A stretch of DNA of 64,000 bases from the NCBI RefSeq assembly GCF_000379765.1, contig NZ_KB903445.1, forward strand, positions 1 to 64,000. The letters are read 5' to 3'. Positions 47,386 through 56,300 of this stretch are shown in pieces. The stretch's first letter is position 1, and each line of letters starts with the position of its first letter. The translations under genes and the position numbers were made by a program. Source of the DNA: Flexithrix dorotheae DSM 6795 (GTDB lineage Bacteria; Bacteroidota; Bacteroidia; Cytophagales; Flammeovirgaceae). The notes below the pieces were generated by a model, which saw only the letters and a list, made by a program, of their open reading frames with translations, was not told the DNA's origin and ran no database searches.

Positions 47386-48819
47386 CTATTTTTTTGATTT
47401 CAATTCTTGATTCTCTCTTTCTAGTTGCTCTACTTTTTTGATTAAAGTATTTACCTTTTTATCCTGCTCAATCATATAAAGAGTAAGCTCCTCTATTTTT
47501 TGAAGTAGTTTAGCATCCATTGCCCCAAGGTCAATACCCTCCTCTTCCACTTCAGTAGCTGAAGGAATTTCTGGTAAGTGTTTATTTTCTTTTACAAAAG
47601 TTTCTACCTCTTGAAGACTTCTTAATTTATAATCTTCCTCAAAAACAAAATCAGCCCAATTACTTGATACATCTACTTTCACTTTCTCAGTTCTGATGCC
47701 GTCTTTTACATAGAGTTTGTAATTGCCATTAGAAGTATCTTCAGTTCCTATTCCTACTTTTCCCCAGGGGATAACTACTTTTCCTTTTCCTGCTGTACTA
47801 GCATCATCATACATAGGATGTCCTAAAATTAATTTTTTATCATAACCGGAATTAATTTGTAAATCCTGCCCTGCCATTTCTATTCTGCCTTGTAAATCAT
47901 CTCTTTGCATTATTTTAAGCCCCCATCCTGTTTGTGGCTCATTTACATTTCTTATTCCTAAGCCATCAGATCCATTTGAGATTATCTCTAATTTTTCTCC
48001 AGGACTATCAGTACCAATTCCTACTTTTCCCCAGGGAATAACTACTATTCCTTTACCTAAGGAATTAGAATTATCATACTCAGAATGACCTAGAATTAAT
48101 TTTTTATCATAGCCAGAATTAATTTGTAAATCCTGCCCTGCCATTTCAATTCTACCTTGAAGATCATCCCTTTGACGTATTTTAAGTCCCCATCCTGTTT
48201 GTGGCTCATTTACATTTCTTATTCCTAAACCTTCACTTCCACTTGATATTACCTCTAATTTTTCGCTAGGGCTATCAGTACCAATTCCTACTTTCCCAGT
48301 TCCATCAAACATCATCTCAACCCGATTTCCATCTGTTCTGTTTCTTATGTACAATCCCTTTGTTCCTCCTACAAATAATTCATAGGTATCATGAGAATCA
48401 CGTGAAAAACTTAATCCTTCAGCATTAGACTGCTTTAATTCTAACAATGAAATAGGGGTTATTGTACCAATTCCTATCCTTCCTGAAGGCCTTACTAAAA
48501 ATGATATTTTATCAACAACCCCATTAAAATCAGAATCAGTTCTGATTGCAAATGCATCACTTGCATCATTCGCTCTAATATCAAATAATAAATGCCCTTT
48601 ATACCTATTAGTAATCTGAGCACCAACAGTACTAATACCTGGATTCAATGACCCTACATTAATTTCACCTTTTATATCCATAGGTGAATTAATATCACTA
48701 CTATATAATCTTAAATGATTATTGCTAAGTAATTGGGCATTACTAAATTGTGAAAATAATAGTATTATTGAACCCAACAATATAATTGTTTTATGCTTTT
48801 TAAGAAGATGTTTCATCAT
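47386..48819 (-). CDS. Fibre-like repeat protein with C-terminal coiled coil
   Basis: A 477-residue exported protein (signal peptide to about 28, FSQFSNAQ). The body is made of GxVGIGTDSPxEKLEV steps like tail-fibre and surface adhesin shafts. It has a near-exact tandem duplication of 89 residues (175-263 and 264-352). The C-terminus has the Bacteroidota ending FVKENKHLPEIPSATEVEEE followed by a coiled coil (LLQKIEELTLYMIEQDKKV). Proteins with this ending often begin RHS/YD operons. It lies 16 bp before the barrel gene. Confidence 0.8.
   Translation of the reverse strand: MMKHLLKKHKTIILLGSIILLFSQFSNAQLLSNNHLRLYSSDINSPMDIKGEINVGSLNPGISTVGAQITNRYKGHLLFDIRANDASDAFAIRTDSDFNGVVDKISFLVRPSGRIGIGTITPISLLELKQSNAEGLSFSRDSHDTYELFVGGTKGLYIRNRTDGNRVEMMFDGTGKVGIGTDSPSEKLEVISSGSEGLGIRNVNEPQTGWGLKIRQRDDLQGRIEMAGQDLQINSGYDKKLILGHSEYDNSNSLGKGIVVIPWGKVGIGTDSPGEKLEIISNGSDGLGIRNVNEPQTGWGLKIMQRDDLQGRIEMAGQDLQINSGYDKKLILGHPMYDDASTAGKGKVVIPWGKVGIGTEDTSNGNYKLYVKDGIRTEKVKVDVSSNWADFVFEEDYKLRSLQEVETFVKENKHLPEIPSATEVEEEGIDLGAMDAKLLQKIEELTLYMIEQDKKVNTLIKKVEQLERENQELKSKK
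47764..48297 (-). repeat. Tandem 267-bp duplication inside the fibre-like gene
   Basis: Two 267-bp units (48031-48297 and 47764-48030) encode 89-residue blocks from GKVGIGTDSP to VVIPW. They differ at few positions, mainly around SEYDNSNSLG versus PMYDDASTAG, indicating a recent in-frame duplication that lengthened the shaft. Confidence 0.9.
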
Positions 48820-48985
48820 TACAATTTAAAGGTAATTAACTGATTAAAATATTTTTTATAGTATCATATACTTAGTGGAGACGCTTTGTTATTTTATAAC
48901 TATTTTAATAAAAATTTGTAACTTATTGATAGTCAACATTTTTTTTATTGAAAACAACTTAATTAAAAACCGATATTATTGTATT
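48820..48985 (-). promoter_or_regulatory. Leader shared with the paralogous fibre gene (copy 1)
   Basis: This 180-bp gap matches the leader at 50334-50510 block by block (CATATACTTAGTGGA, TTGTTATTTTATAAC, then ATTGAAAACAACTTAATTA). Conservation outside coding DNA suggests a shared promoter or 5' UTR signal inherited with the gene duplication. No promoter box was fixed. Confidence 0.65.
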
Positions 48986-49001
48986 AAATAATTGAGGGAA
49001 A

Positions 49002-50333
49002 CTATTTTAGTTTTTCGATTAACATTTCTATCAACTTCTGCTGATTTTTAATAGTTTTATCCTGCTCAATCATATAAAGGGTTAACTCCTCTATTTTTTG
49101 AAGCAGTTTATTATTCATTTGAGCAACATCTAAATCATTTTGTCTAAATTCATCAGCTGATGGAATATCTGGTAAGTGCTTATGAGTTTTTATAAAAGCC
49201 TCTACTTCTGAGAGAGGTCTTAAATTATAATTTTCTTCAAATACCCAATCAGCCGCATCGTTCAATGATATCTTAACTTTTTCAGCCCAAATTGTTCCTT
49301 TTACTGATAATTTATTTTGTGGATTATCTGTACCAATTCCTACTTTTCCTTCAAAAAAGGCACTGGCCGTACGAGTATTAAATATAATACCTGCTTTATC
49401 ATTAAAAGTCGATTTAAATCCTATTCCTTTCCATGATTCTATTCCTATATTATATCTATCAAACTCAGCACCATCAGCCGTACCTGAAACAAAGGACCCT
49501 CCAAGGTATACATTGTTTGATGTTCCCGCACCATTCTGACCATATCCATGCACGGCTATTGAAGCTACTTTATTATCTCCCTCGGGAGCTTCTATTTTGA
49601 GTTTTCCCTGGTTTGTAAGCGTCATCCGTTTTTCTTGTCCTGAATAAAAGGCCAAATGCGAAGCAGCATCATCCCAATGGATTCTACCCTGCCATTTATC
49701 TGTTGGATTACCAAATAATATCCCTGCTTGCTTGGAATCATCACTCCATATTTCTACCCAACCATTTCCATGGCTGTTAGAACCTCTGAAACTTGCAATT
49801 CTGGTAGCATCAAAATCATCTCCTACTCCTCCTTGCACTACTTTAAGCTGACCATTATTGATATGAAGTTTTGAATTAGGAGTTGATGTACCTATTCCCA
49901 AATCTCCATTTTCATTAAAAACCATAGAATTAAAATAACCTTGAGGGTCTGATTCATTTCTTGTGCTAAAATTTATATACCCCCCTCCATTTATTATTTC
50001 TCCATTAATTTGCGCAAATCTTTTATCAGTGTTACTTATATTGTCTGATAACCATTGAAGTGACCCTCCAATATTATGGCTATGTGAAGTTTTTACAAAA
50101 CTCAAAGATGGAATTCCATAGTTACTTGTATTACCAAATATTTGAAATGATCTATTATTATGGCTACTATATCCTGAATAAGGTTCTAGTATATTTCCAT
50201 TATTTCCAATCACTGTACTATTATTTGAATAATAAATTTCACTAGTTCCTATCGGAGTTTGGGAATAAGTAATATATGTGATGGTAAAAAATAGAAAAAA
50301 TAGAAAAATTTTTAATTTCATATAGTTCATCAA
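49002..50333 (-). CDS. Fibre-like protein, paralogue of the next gene
   Basis: A 443-residue exported protein (signal peptide to about residue 24, ITYITYSQ) with shaft steps GDLGIGTSTPNSKLHI and GKVGIGTDNPQNKLSV, and the same ending as its neighbour (FIKTHKHLPDIPSADEF, then a coiled coil LLQKIEELTLYMIEQDKTIK). The middle (about 165-320) is a variable head-like part. It lacks the 89-residue duplication. It is first in the - strand cluster and has its own leader like that of the second gene, so the two may be separately transcribed. Confidence 0.78.
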   Translation of the reverse strand: MMNYMKLKIFLFFLFFTITYITYSQTPIGTSEIYYSNNSTVIGNNGNILEPYSGYSSHNNRSFQIFGNTSNYGIPSLSFVKTSHSHNIGGSLQWLSDNISNTDKRFAQINGEIINGGGYINFSTRNESDPQGYFNSMVFNENGDLGIGTSTPNSKLHINNGQLKVVQGGVGDDFDATRIASFRGSNSHGNGWVEIWSDDSKQAGILFGNPTDKWQGRIHWDDAASHLAFYSGQEKRMTLTNQGKLKIEAPEGDNKVASIAVHGYGQNGAGTSNNVYLGGSFVSGTADGAEFDRYNIGIESWKGIGFKSTFNDKAGIIFNTRTASAFFEGKVGIGTDNPQNKLSVKGTIWAEKVKISLNDAADWVFEENYNLRPLSEVEAFIKTHKHLPDIPSADEFRQNDLDVAQMNNKLLQKIEELTLYMIEQDKTIKNQQKLIEMLIEKLK

Positions 50334-50510
50334 ATTTTAATTATTTAGGGTAATTAACTGGGTATATATCTTTTAATAGTATTATATACTTAGTGGAAAT
50401 ACCTTGTTATTTTATAACTTATTTTTATAATTATTTCAATAAAAATTTGCAACTTATTGACAATCAATAATTTTATTTATTGAAAACAACTTAATTATGA
50501 ACCGCTATTT
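50334..50510 (-). promoter_or_regulatory. Leader shared with the paralogous fibre gene (copy 2)
   Basis: Counterpart of 48820-48985, with the same order of blocks (TATATACTTAGTGGA, TTGTTATTTTATAAC, ATTGAAAACAACTTAATTA) and a few short insertions. Confidence 0.65.
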
Positions 50511-50936
50511 TATATTTTCTGATAAACTACTAGCTTTTATGTGACAGTAAATCACTTATTTCATTCCTGTACTATTAAATGTGGTTAATCTTGGAATAAT
50601 TGAGCTTTTTATTTTTCAGTATGCAAATAATTCAATGCTTTGTTGTGAGTCTCTGATCTATGAAGTTGCATCTTTAGAATCTAGTTAAGACCACCTTATG
50701 CTGCATGAAAACACTATAATTAACTGAAAATAAATAATTTATGATTATGTGTTTCATGCTCTGCGTGATACCATCTTGCTTACAATTTCCCCTCCCCTAC
50801 TTCCGCTTCCTAATTGTAACCAACTTTTCAGTGGTGGGCTTACTTAGCACTGAAAAATTCAAAACAAAAAAGCGGTTAAAAACGACTAAGCAGAAAAATT
50901 GCGAAAAAAATTTAGCTACTTCTATCGCTGAAGCTT
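50511..50936. other. Intergenic stretch between fibre and Fic genes
   Basis: About 425 AT-rich bases with no convincing gene; a 67-codon + strand frame at 50741-50944 has no recognisable features. Confidence 0.4.
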
Positions 50937-51917
50937 TTATTTGATTATTTCATAGATGGTATTATTCTTATCGCCCTTCTTTATAAATAATCCTTGTTCC
51001 ACTCCCTTTTTTAAATCTCTACTTGCTGTGGCTGAAGAGATATCTTTAAAGGTATTCATGTAATCCTTTCTGGAAAATTTTAATTGGTTGAGTGATATAA
51101 AATAATCTAGTCGATCCTTATCTGTGAGAGTCCTGTTGTTATATTTCAACAATTCAGTTAGTGCATTTTCAATCACTCCCAACATGTAAATAATAAATAA
51201 AGTTGAATTGCCCGCTTTATCACAGTGGGAAAGTACTGTATAATATTCTTCCTGGGTTTTACTAATCATAGTTTCAAAAGGAAGAAACTCAAAAATCGGA
51301 TATTCATTTAATAAAATTACCGATTGCCATAATCTTCCCATTCGTCCATTTCCATCTAAAAATGGATAGATGAACTCCATTTCGTAATGAAATACACAAC
51401 TTTTAATTAAAATTAACTCATCTATGTGGTTGAGATAATCAAAGAGGTTCTCCATTAATTGTAATACATTCCAACTTGGAGGTGCCAAATGAGCAATTTT
51501 AGAGCCTTGTACAATTCCTACATTATCCGTTCGAAATCTACCTGGTTTTTCTACTAAACCATTCATCAGTTTTTGATGTGCTAAAAGAAAGGAGCTTATT
51601 GAATTGGGTTGAAAACTTGTAATGTGGTCATACACATCAATCGCATTCATTACTTCCATAATATCCTTTTTGGGACCTATCACTCTCTTTTTTTCTATTA
51701 GTGCTGTTATTTGTTCTTCTGATAGTGTATTCCCTTCAATTTTTAGTGAAGAATGGATGGTTTTTATCTTATTCTGTTTTCTTAATTGAGGAGATGGTCG
51801 ATTCAAAAAATTGGCTTTAGCCTCCCCTATCTTTTCAGAAATGGAAGATATTTGTTTTAATACTTGAGTGGTTATTTCATAAGGAGGCTTCATGATACTA
51901 TCATTTGATAGTATCAA
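50937..51917 (-). CDS. Fic-family protein with Tyr in place of the catalytic His
   Basis: A 326-residue Fic protein with an N-terminal inhibitory motif SLKIEGN (about 58-64, class II type), the substrate-flap region KPGRFRTDNVGIVQG, and the core motif read as IYPFLDGNGRMGRLW. The expected HPFxDGNGR has His replaced by Tyr184 (codon TAT at 51368-51366, one base from CAT). The rest, including the DGNGR anion hole, is intact. The C-terminal part (about 265-326) is a winged-helix-like domain. Without His the usual AMP transfer should be lost, so it may be inactive, a regulator, or use different chemistry. Confidence 0.9.
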   Translation of the reverse strand: MILSNDSIMKPPYEITTQVLKQISSISEKIGEAKANFLNRPSPQLRKQNKIKTIHSSLKIEGNTLSEEQITALIEKKRVIGPKKDIMEVMNAIDVYDHITSFQPNSISSFLLAHQKLMNGLVEKPGRFRTDNVGIVQGSKIAHLAPPSWNVLQLMENLFDYLNHIDELILIKSCVFHYEMEFIYPFLDGNGRMGRLWQSVILLNEYPIFEFLPFETMISKTQEEYYTVLSHCDKAGNSTLFIIYMLGVIENALTELLKYNNRTLTDKDRLDYFISLNQLKFSRKDYMNTFKDISSATASRDLKKGVEQGLFIKKGDKNNTIYEIIK

Positions 51918-52006
51918 AGATATGTTTTTGATTTTAAAAACATAAATAATTATTTAATAATCAAACGTTTTTAAAAAAATTATAACTCTCCTATCTTCAT
52001 AGAAAA

Positions 52007-52741
52007 CAGAAGAAAGATATATCGAATTCAAAAAGAAATATCCAAAAATTGTCAATAGAATGTAAAAGTCTTAAACTAGTTCATTTTTTTTCATGTGTTC
52101 CTATTGGAATTTTGAAGCATGGAAAAAATAATAATCATTACATCATTTTTAACAATTGGTTTTGCAAACTATTTGCAGGCGCAATTTACCCAAATAGACC
52201 TGTTTTCTGGTTTTGATAAAACGGATTTTACGCTGTATTCAAGCTATCCAATAAATGAAGAAAATACGCTGAGCATTGCAACCCTCGCATTCTTTCAAAA
52301 ATTCAATGATAAAGAGAATGAGAATTTTGATGAAGCAGGTGTACAACCCACACTGTTCTGGAATATTAATGAGAATATTGCAATTGGTCCGTCTTTATAT
52401 TACAACAATATTGCAGGGTATTCGCAACGTTTGTCTGCAAAGTTCACATTAAAAAATTCACGAGTCTTATTTGTAATTATTCCTATCGTTGCCCATGCTC
52501 ATTCTGAGCAAACGGACGCTGGCTATGCCGAAGGATTTGCACAATTTCAGTTCAACTTACCAATTAATGACAAAGTATTTCTTTGGTTAAATGGGCAGTT
52601 TTTAACTGTCTGGGATGAGTTTAAAACCCATTCCAGGAGTTTTCAACAATTACGTACAGGAATATCATTCAAGGGACACCAATTTGGTATCGGTTTAGAC
52701 TTTGACCAGTATGGACCTAACCCTATAGAAAAATCATCTTT
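52007..52741 (+). repeat. Duplicated Crp-barrel segment, copy 2 (with 78-bp deletion)
   Basis: This segment repeats 25495-26304. Only one copy of the 11-base GTCAATAGAAT (52051-52061) remains, so the intervening 78 bp encoding the HTH were lost between the direct repeats. Homology starts abruptly at CAGAAGAAAG and ends after the ATCATCTTTC block. Confidence 0.9.
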
Positions 52742-52814
52742 CTGTTTGTATCTGAGTAAAACACCTTCCCTTTTGATGGAAATGCTATTTGATGTTTTGT
52801 ACTTAATAGTCTGA
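52119..52814 (+). CDS. Barrel-like protein, second copy with altered C-terminus
   Basis: A 231-residue near-identical copy of the barrel protein at 25685. Identity runs from residue 1 to about 208 (NPIEKSSF), then the natural GLYYRKTL end is replaced by CLYLSKTPSLLMEMLFDVLY and a few more residues from unrelated DNA. Loss of the last beta strand would probably hinder outer-membrane assembly, as barrels need a C-terminal aromatic signal. It has only a truncated Crp gene upstream, so it may not be expressed. Confidence 0.7.
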   Translation: MEKIIIITSFLTIGFANYLQAQFTQIDLFSGFDKTDFTLYSSYPINEENTLSIATLAFFQKFNDKENENFDEAGVQPTLFWNINENIAIGPSLYYNNIAGYSQRLSAKFTLKNSRVLFVIIPIVAHAHSEQTDAGYAEGFAQFQFNLPINDKVFLWLNGQFLTVWDEFKTHSRSFQQLRTGISFKGHQFGIGLDFDQYGPNPIEKSSFCLYLSKTPSLLMEMLFDVLYLIV

Positions 52815-52848
52815 CAAGAATAGTGCTTCCTGACTTGTCAGACTAAGT

Positions 52849-53499
52849 TTAAAAATTCCACCCTAAGTAAATCTGTGGCTCAAAAAGAAAGTAGTTTCTC
52901 CATTTATCATCCAACTCTTTAAACCCATCAGGAGCATTGTTATCAAACATCCAGTACATACAATTAATCTGTGGTTCTATGAAAAAATGTTTTTTCTTAC
53001 CAAATGCGATATGGTAGCCCAAATGATACGAAGTATAAAGTTTAAAATCATTTCCAATTTTGTTACCGTCTAGATCCATATAGGTTTGATATTGAGGTAG
53101 AATCTCAACAGTTGCAAATAGACCTTTCCATAGCATACGCTGGTACGTTATTCCTATTCCTGTTTCTCGCACATGCCCCGGATAGAATTCACTTTCTGTT
53201 TCTATCTTATCTAAAAGACCATCCCACCATGTGATTCCCATTGGTTGAAACAATCGCCAGGAGGCAAACTTCAATCCTATAATGTTCTTATTATCTAGGT
53301 TGCGTTTTATATGAAGCTCTAAGTGTTGTGTACTAGTTCGATCGTTCCAGGAATCCACGATAAGTCCTTCAGGAACAAAATAAGGTATACTTACTCTGTA
53401 CTTATGGGCTACTTCAGTTTCTTTTCCCTCTGGTGAGTTAATTTGAGCAAAAGCACTAAGTGTGCAAAAAATTAAAAGAATTGTAAATAGATTTTTCAT
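52849..53499 (-). CDS. Outer-membrane barrel-like hypothetical protein
   Basis: A 216-residue protein with a signal peptide ending LSAFAQ (about residue 19) and strand-like alternation to a final IYLGWNF ending in Phe, the usual closing signal of outer-membrane barrels. Motifs include WWDGLLDKIETESEFYPGHV and FIEPQINCMYWMF. The family is not recognised. It converges on the duplicated barrel gene with a 34-bp gap. Confidence 0.65.
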   Translation of the reverse strand: MKNLFTILLIFCTLSAFAQINSPEGKETEVAHKYRVSIPYFVPEGLIVDSWNDRTSTQHLELHIKRNLDNKNIIGLKFASWRLFQPMGITWWDGLLDKIETESEFYPGHVRETGIGITYQRMLWKGLFATVEILPQYQTYMDLDGNKIGNDFKLYTSYHLGYHIAFGKKKHFFIEPQINCMYWMFDNNAPDGFKELDDKWRNYFLFEPQIYLGWNF

Positions 53500-53704
53500 G
53501 GTAATATTATTTTTTTTTGAAAAACCCGATTTCTACAAAGCAACTCCCCTTATCATTTGTTCATCTAGTAAAAGAGAAAGGAATCATCTTCTCATGCTCT
53601 GCTTTATCGAATTGATAATTCAAAGATGGAGTGGAAAGGAAGGTGAATCGTCCTAAAATGAAATTTCGGACTTTATAGTGAGATTTGATACCTTTTAGCC
53701 AGAC

Positions 53705-54039
53705 TTAAATTTGATTAGACCTCACCCAAGCTTTCGGTGTCATCCCATCGTTTTTTAAAGAAGGCATGGAATAACAGATGTAGATTTAAAGCCACTTTCA
53801 TAAGCTAGCGCTAAATGGGTAAGGTGGCTATTAGCATGATTTAGGGCAATCTCCTTAGAGTTTTCCAAATGAAAACTATTGATGTATTCATTGAAATTTT
53901 GGACAACTCGTATAAATTTTTCAGGGTTAGGTAGTAATAGTTCTATTCGGAAGACGGCTTTTAGTAAATCCTGAAACCTCTGGTACTGGTGTAAAGGTCT
54001 AGATGCGATGGAATGTGTAAAATCTGGATTGATGCTCAA
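53705..54039 (-). pseudogene. AraC-type regulator C-terminal remnant
   Basis: The - strand reads YQRFQDLLKAVFRIELL, NFNEYINSFHLENSKEIALN and LTHLALAYESGFKS, then after two frame changes FHAFFKK and MTPKAWVRSNQI to a stop at 53705. This is the order of an AraC-family double HTH (NFxEYINSFR, LALAYESGFNSKSxFNxFFKK, GMTPKAW). At least two frameshifts disable it and the sensor part is missing. It adjoins the dispersed repeat. Confidence 0.7.
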
Positions 54040-54248
54040 ACAGATGAGGATACTATACCCTTTTCAACATTAACCTACCAATCTGAACTTTTGCAAATAA
54101 TAAAAATGAATACTAAAATGGAATATCACCACAAAAAATGCCCCTCCAAACAAAATCACCTCCACCAGAAAAGTCCTCCAACAAGCAAGAAAATAATTGA
54201 AATTACACAGGGATTTTTCCGAATCTAATCCCCATTAGGTTTGTTCAA
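54037..54248 (+). repeat. Dispersed repeat, copy 2
   Basis: Diverged match to 24679-24886, 212 bp, in the same orientation. It is directly next to the AraC remnant. No coding frame is kept. Confidence 0.6.
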
Positions 54249-54307
54249 CACAAAAAAAAATTCAGTGGGACCCACCTAAATTTGATCCCTTTTTATTAGC
54301 AATAAGT

Positions 54308-55528
54308 TTATTTTACAAAATACATTTCCAATTCCCCTTTTCCCTTTGCAAATATCTTTCCACGAGAAAGGCATGAAAAGTCGTTCTTAACTAATTCAAA
54401 GGTGGATGAGGAGATATTGATTTTACCCACTTTACCAGCTGATTCTATCCTGCTGGCTGTATTTATCGTGTCTCCAAAAAGGTCGTATGCAAACTTCTTT
54501 TTACCTACCACCCCAGCTACTATAGATCCTGAGTGTATACCAATTCTCATATTCCATTTTATGTCATGGCTTTTATTTCTTTCCTCAAGATAGGACAACA
54601 TCTTTTTTGCAGCTGTGATACAATTAGCAGCGTGATTGGTAATATCATCTTCAAGGCCGCATGCAGCCATATATGCATCACCAATAGTCTCAATCTTTTC
54701 AACACTAGTTTCCTCCATAATTTCATCGAATCGTCCAAAGATGTCATTAAGTTCATTTACTAAAGTGATTGCCGGTATAAATGCCACCAATTCGGTAAAT
54801 CCTTCAAAGTCAGTGAATAGAATCGTCACATCCTTGTGCCTTTTGGGAATAGTCTTACCACTTTCTTTCAAGTCCCTTATGATGTTTGCAGGTAATATAT
54901 TGTGTAAAAGATCATCCGATTTTTTCTGTTCTGCCATTAATGATTCTTCTGATTTATCAATCATCAAAGACAAACTCCAAATCAATGCTAAGCATATTAA
55001 TGCTGTCATGCCCATATTCACAATCTGTGATAAATAGGGATCCATGTCCTCATTGTGAGCATAGAATTCTGATTGAAAGATAACGATAACAATCAAAGTT
55101 AAGCAAGCCAATAAACTAAACCCATGGGCCATAGCCCTTGCTTTCCGTGGGAAAGTCATGTATGGCAAGATGATTATCAAAAAACAAACGGTGGTAATCC
55201 CTGAGGGATATCCAGACAAATAAAGAAATATGAGAACTGAAATGTATGCTGTGATAGCAAGCCAGACTGATGCAGCTACCCGCCTCCCTTTCTGATTTAG
55301 AAACAATACCAGTAAAAACATCAAACCCAGTATTACATTCCATACCGCACTTGTTGTTTCCGAAATGGGTATGGCAATTGACATCCATAACAAGTTAAAA
55401 AGAATCCCTAGAATTGCAGCTATATTGGAGACACGCAGGTACCTTTTCTCAGTTACTGAGAATTCCTCGCTTACACCAATATCAGCGATTCTTTGAAAAA
55501 GAGATTCCTTTGTGTCATCAAAAGGCAT
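54308..55528 (-). CDS. Membrane-bound class III nucleotide cyclase
   Basis: A 406-residue protein: five or six membrane helices at about 34-190, a short coiled linker (SLMAEQKKSDDLLHNILP) and a class III cyclase domain at about 230-406. Metal-binding Asp240 (LFTDFEGF) and Asp284 (ETIGDAYMA) are present, as are Asn356 and Arg360 of the transition-state site (DTINTASR). The purine-selecting pair reads Glu280 and Asp349: Glu is the guanylate-type and Asp the adenylate-type residue, so substrate choice is unclear. The family usually makes cAMP. It is a single gene with no visible partner. Confidence 0.9.
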   Translation of the reverse strand: MPFDDTKESLFQRIADIGVSEEFSVTEKRYLRVSNIAAILGILFNLLWMSIAIPISETTSAVWNVILGLMFLLVLFLNQKGRRVAASVWLAITAYISVLIFLYLSGYPSGITTVCFLIIILPYMTFPRKARAMAHGFSLLACLTLIVIVIFQSEFYAHNEDMDPYLSQIVNMGMTALICLALIWSLSLMIDKSEESLMAEQKKSDDLLHNILPANIIRDLKESGKTIPKRHKDVTILFTDFEGFTELVAFIPAITLVNELNDIFGRFDEIMEETSVEKIETIGDAYMAACGLEDDITNHAANCITAAKKMLSYLEERNKSHDIKWNMRIGIHSGSIVAGVVGKKKFAYDLFGDTINTASRIESAGKVGKINISSSTFELVKNDFSCLSRGKIFAKGKGELEMYFVK

Positions 55529-55769
55529 TTAGTTATTCTTATTTTCTTTAGATTTCCGATTACTTTTTAATTTTAGCTAATATTTCGCTTTCTACCACTA
55601 TTTAGAGTGTTTGATATCCGCATAAAAATTGTGTTGGCTAATCTAATAAATTTTTAATTTTTTTGATGATTTTAACCGCTACATGGGTTATAAATTTCTG
55701 TTGTTCTGCTACTATTGTGCCCTAATAGGGCTTTAACATACCTTAAATAAGTGTTTAACAGGATTAATG

Positions 55770-55791
55770 GGTTATCAAAGTTTTGATAACC
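55770..55791. promoter_or_regulatory. Perfect palindrome, candidate operator
   Basis: GGTTATCAAA (55770-55779) and TTTGATAACC (55782-55791) are exact mirror arms around a two-base centre. Such spacing suits a dimeric repressor or activator better than a hairpin. Confidence 0.55.
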
Positions 55792-56078
55792 TATTTTATA
55801 AATATATGTTTCTGGTGTGGATCAACGGTATTCATAAACTCCTGAAATCTAAAGTTAATTAAATATCCATAAACTAAAAGATATTCTAAAGCCTAAACCA
55901 TGATCGTAATGATGGGGTTTTATTCAATTCAAACTTGAATTGAGAAAAATCTTGCAAAAATTAAAATTGGTGCTGGCAGGCAAGTTCAGAATTGGTTCGA
56001 TAAAGCTAATACTTTTTTCTTATTAAAAAGATTTATAATAAATTTTTTTTAGATTTGGAAAAACCATTTCATATCCCA

Positions 56079-56107
56079 TTATTAAGTGTTAATATTACAC
56101 TTAATAA
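56079..56107. promoter_or_regulatory. Inverted repeat, candidate operator
   Basis: TTATTAAGTGT (to 56089) and ACACTTAATAA (from 56097) are exact mirror arms of 11 bases around seven A/T bases. Confidence 0.5.
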
Positions 56108-56120
56108 AATTAATAATTCC

Positions 56121-56138
56121 ATTATCACAAGTGATAAT
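56121..56138. promoter_or_regulatory. Perfect palindrome, candidate operator
   Basis: ATTATCAC (56121-56128) and GTGATAAT (56131-56138) are mirror arms around AA. It shares the TTATCA/TGATAA half-site with the palindrome at 55770, with a centre two bases shorter. Confidence 0.5.
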
Positions 56139-56300
56139 TAGATATTGAATTCCTAGTCCGCTTTCAAGTCAAATTTTTTAAAGAAAAACAACATATAAAA
56201 ATTAAATCTTAGAGGGATACTGTGTTCAGTCACTTACTGAATCATTTCTTCTGGTTGATACAGCATAATTAATATTTTTGAAAATTTTAAAGAGCTTGTA

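Larger units (their letters stand above)
55529..56300. other. Regulatory stretch before the second glycan locus
   Basis: About 770 bases without a convincing gene, very AT-rich, carrying three clear palindromes near 55770, 56079 and 56121. It should hold the promoters of the divergent cyclase gene and of the sigma operon. Confidence 0.6.

Noticed and set aside
50741-50944. 67-codon + strand frame between the fibre and Fic genes
   Set aside because: Short, Lys-rich end, no signal or domain, and runs into the convergent Fic gene; could be chance in AT-rich DNA.
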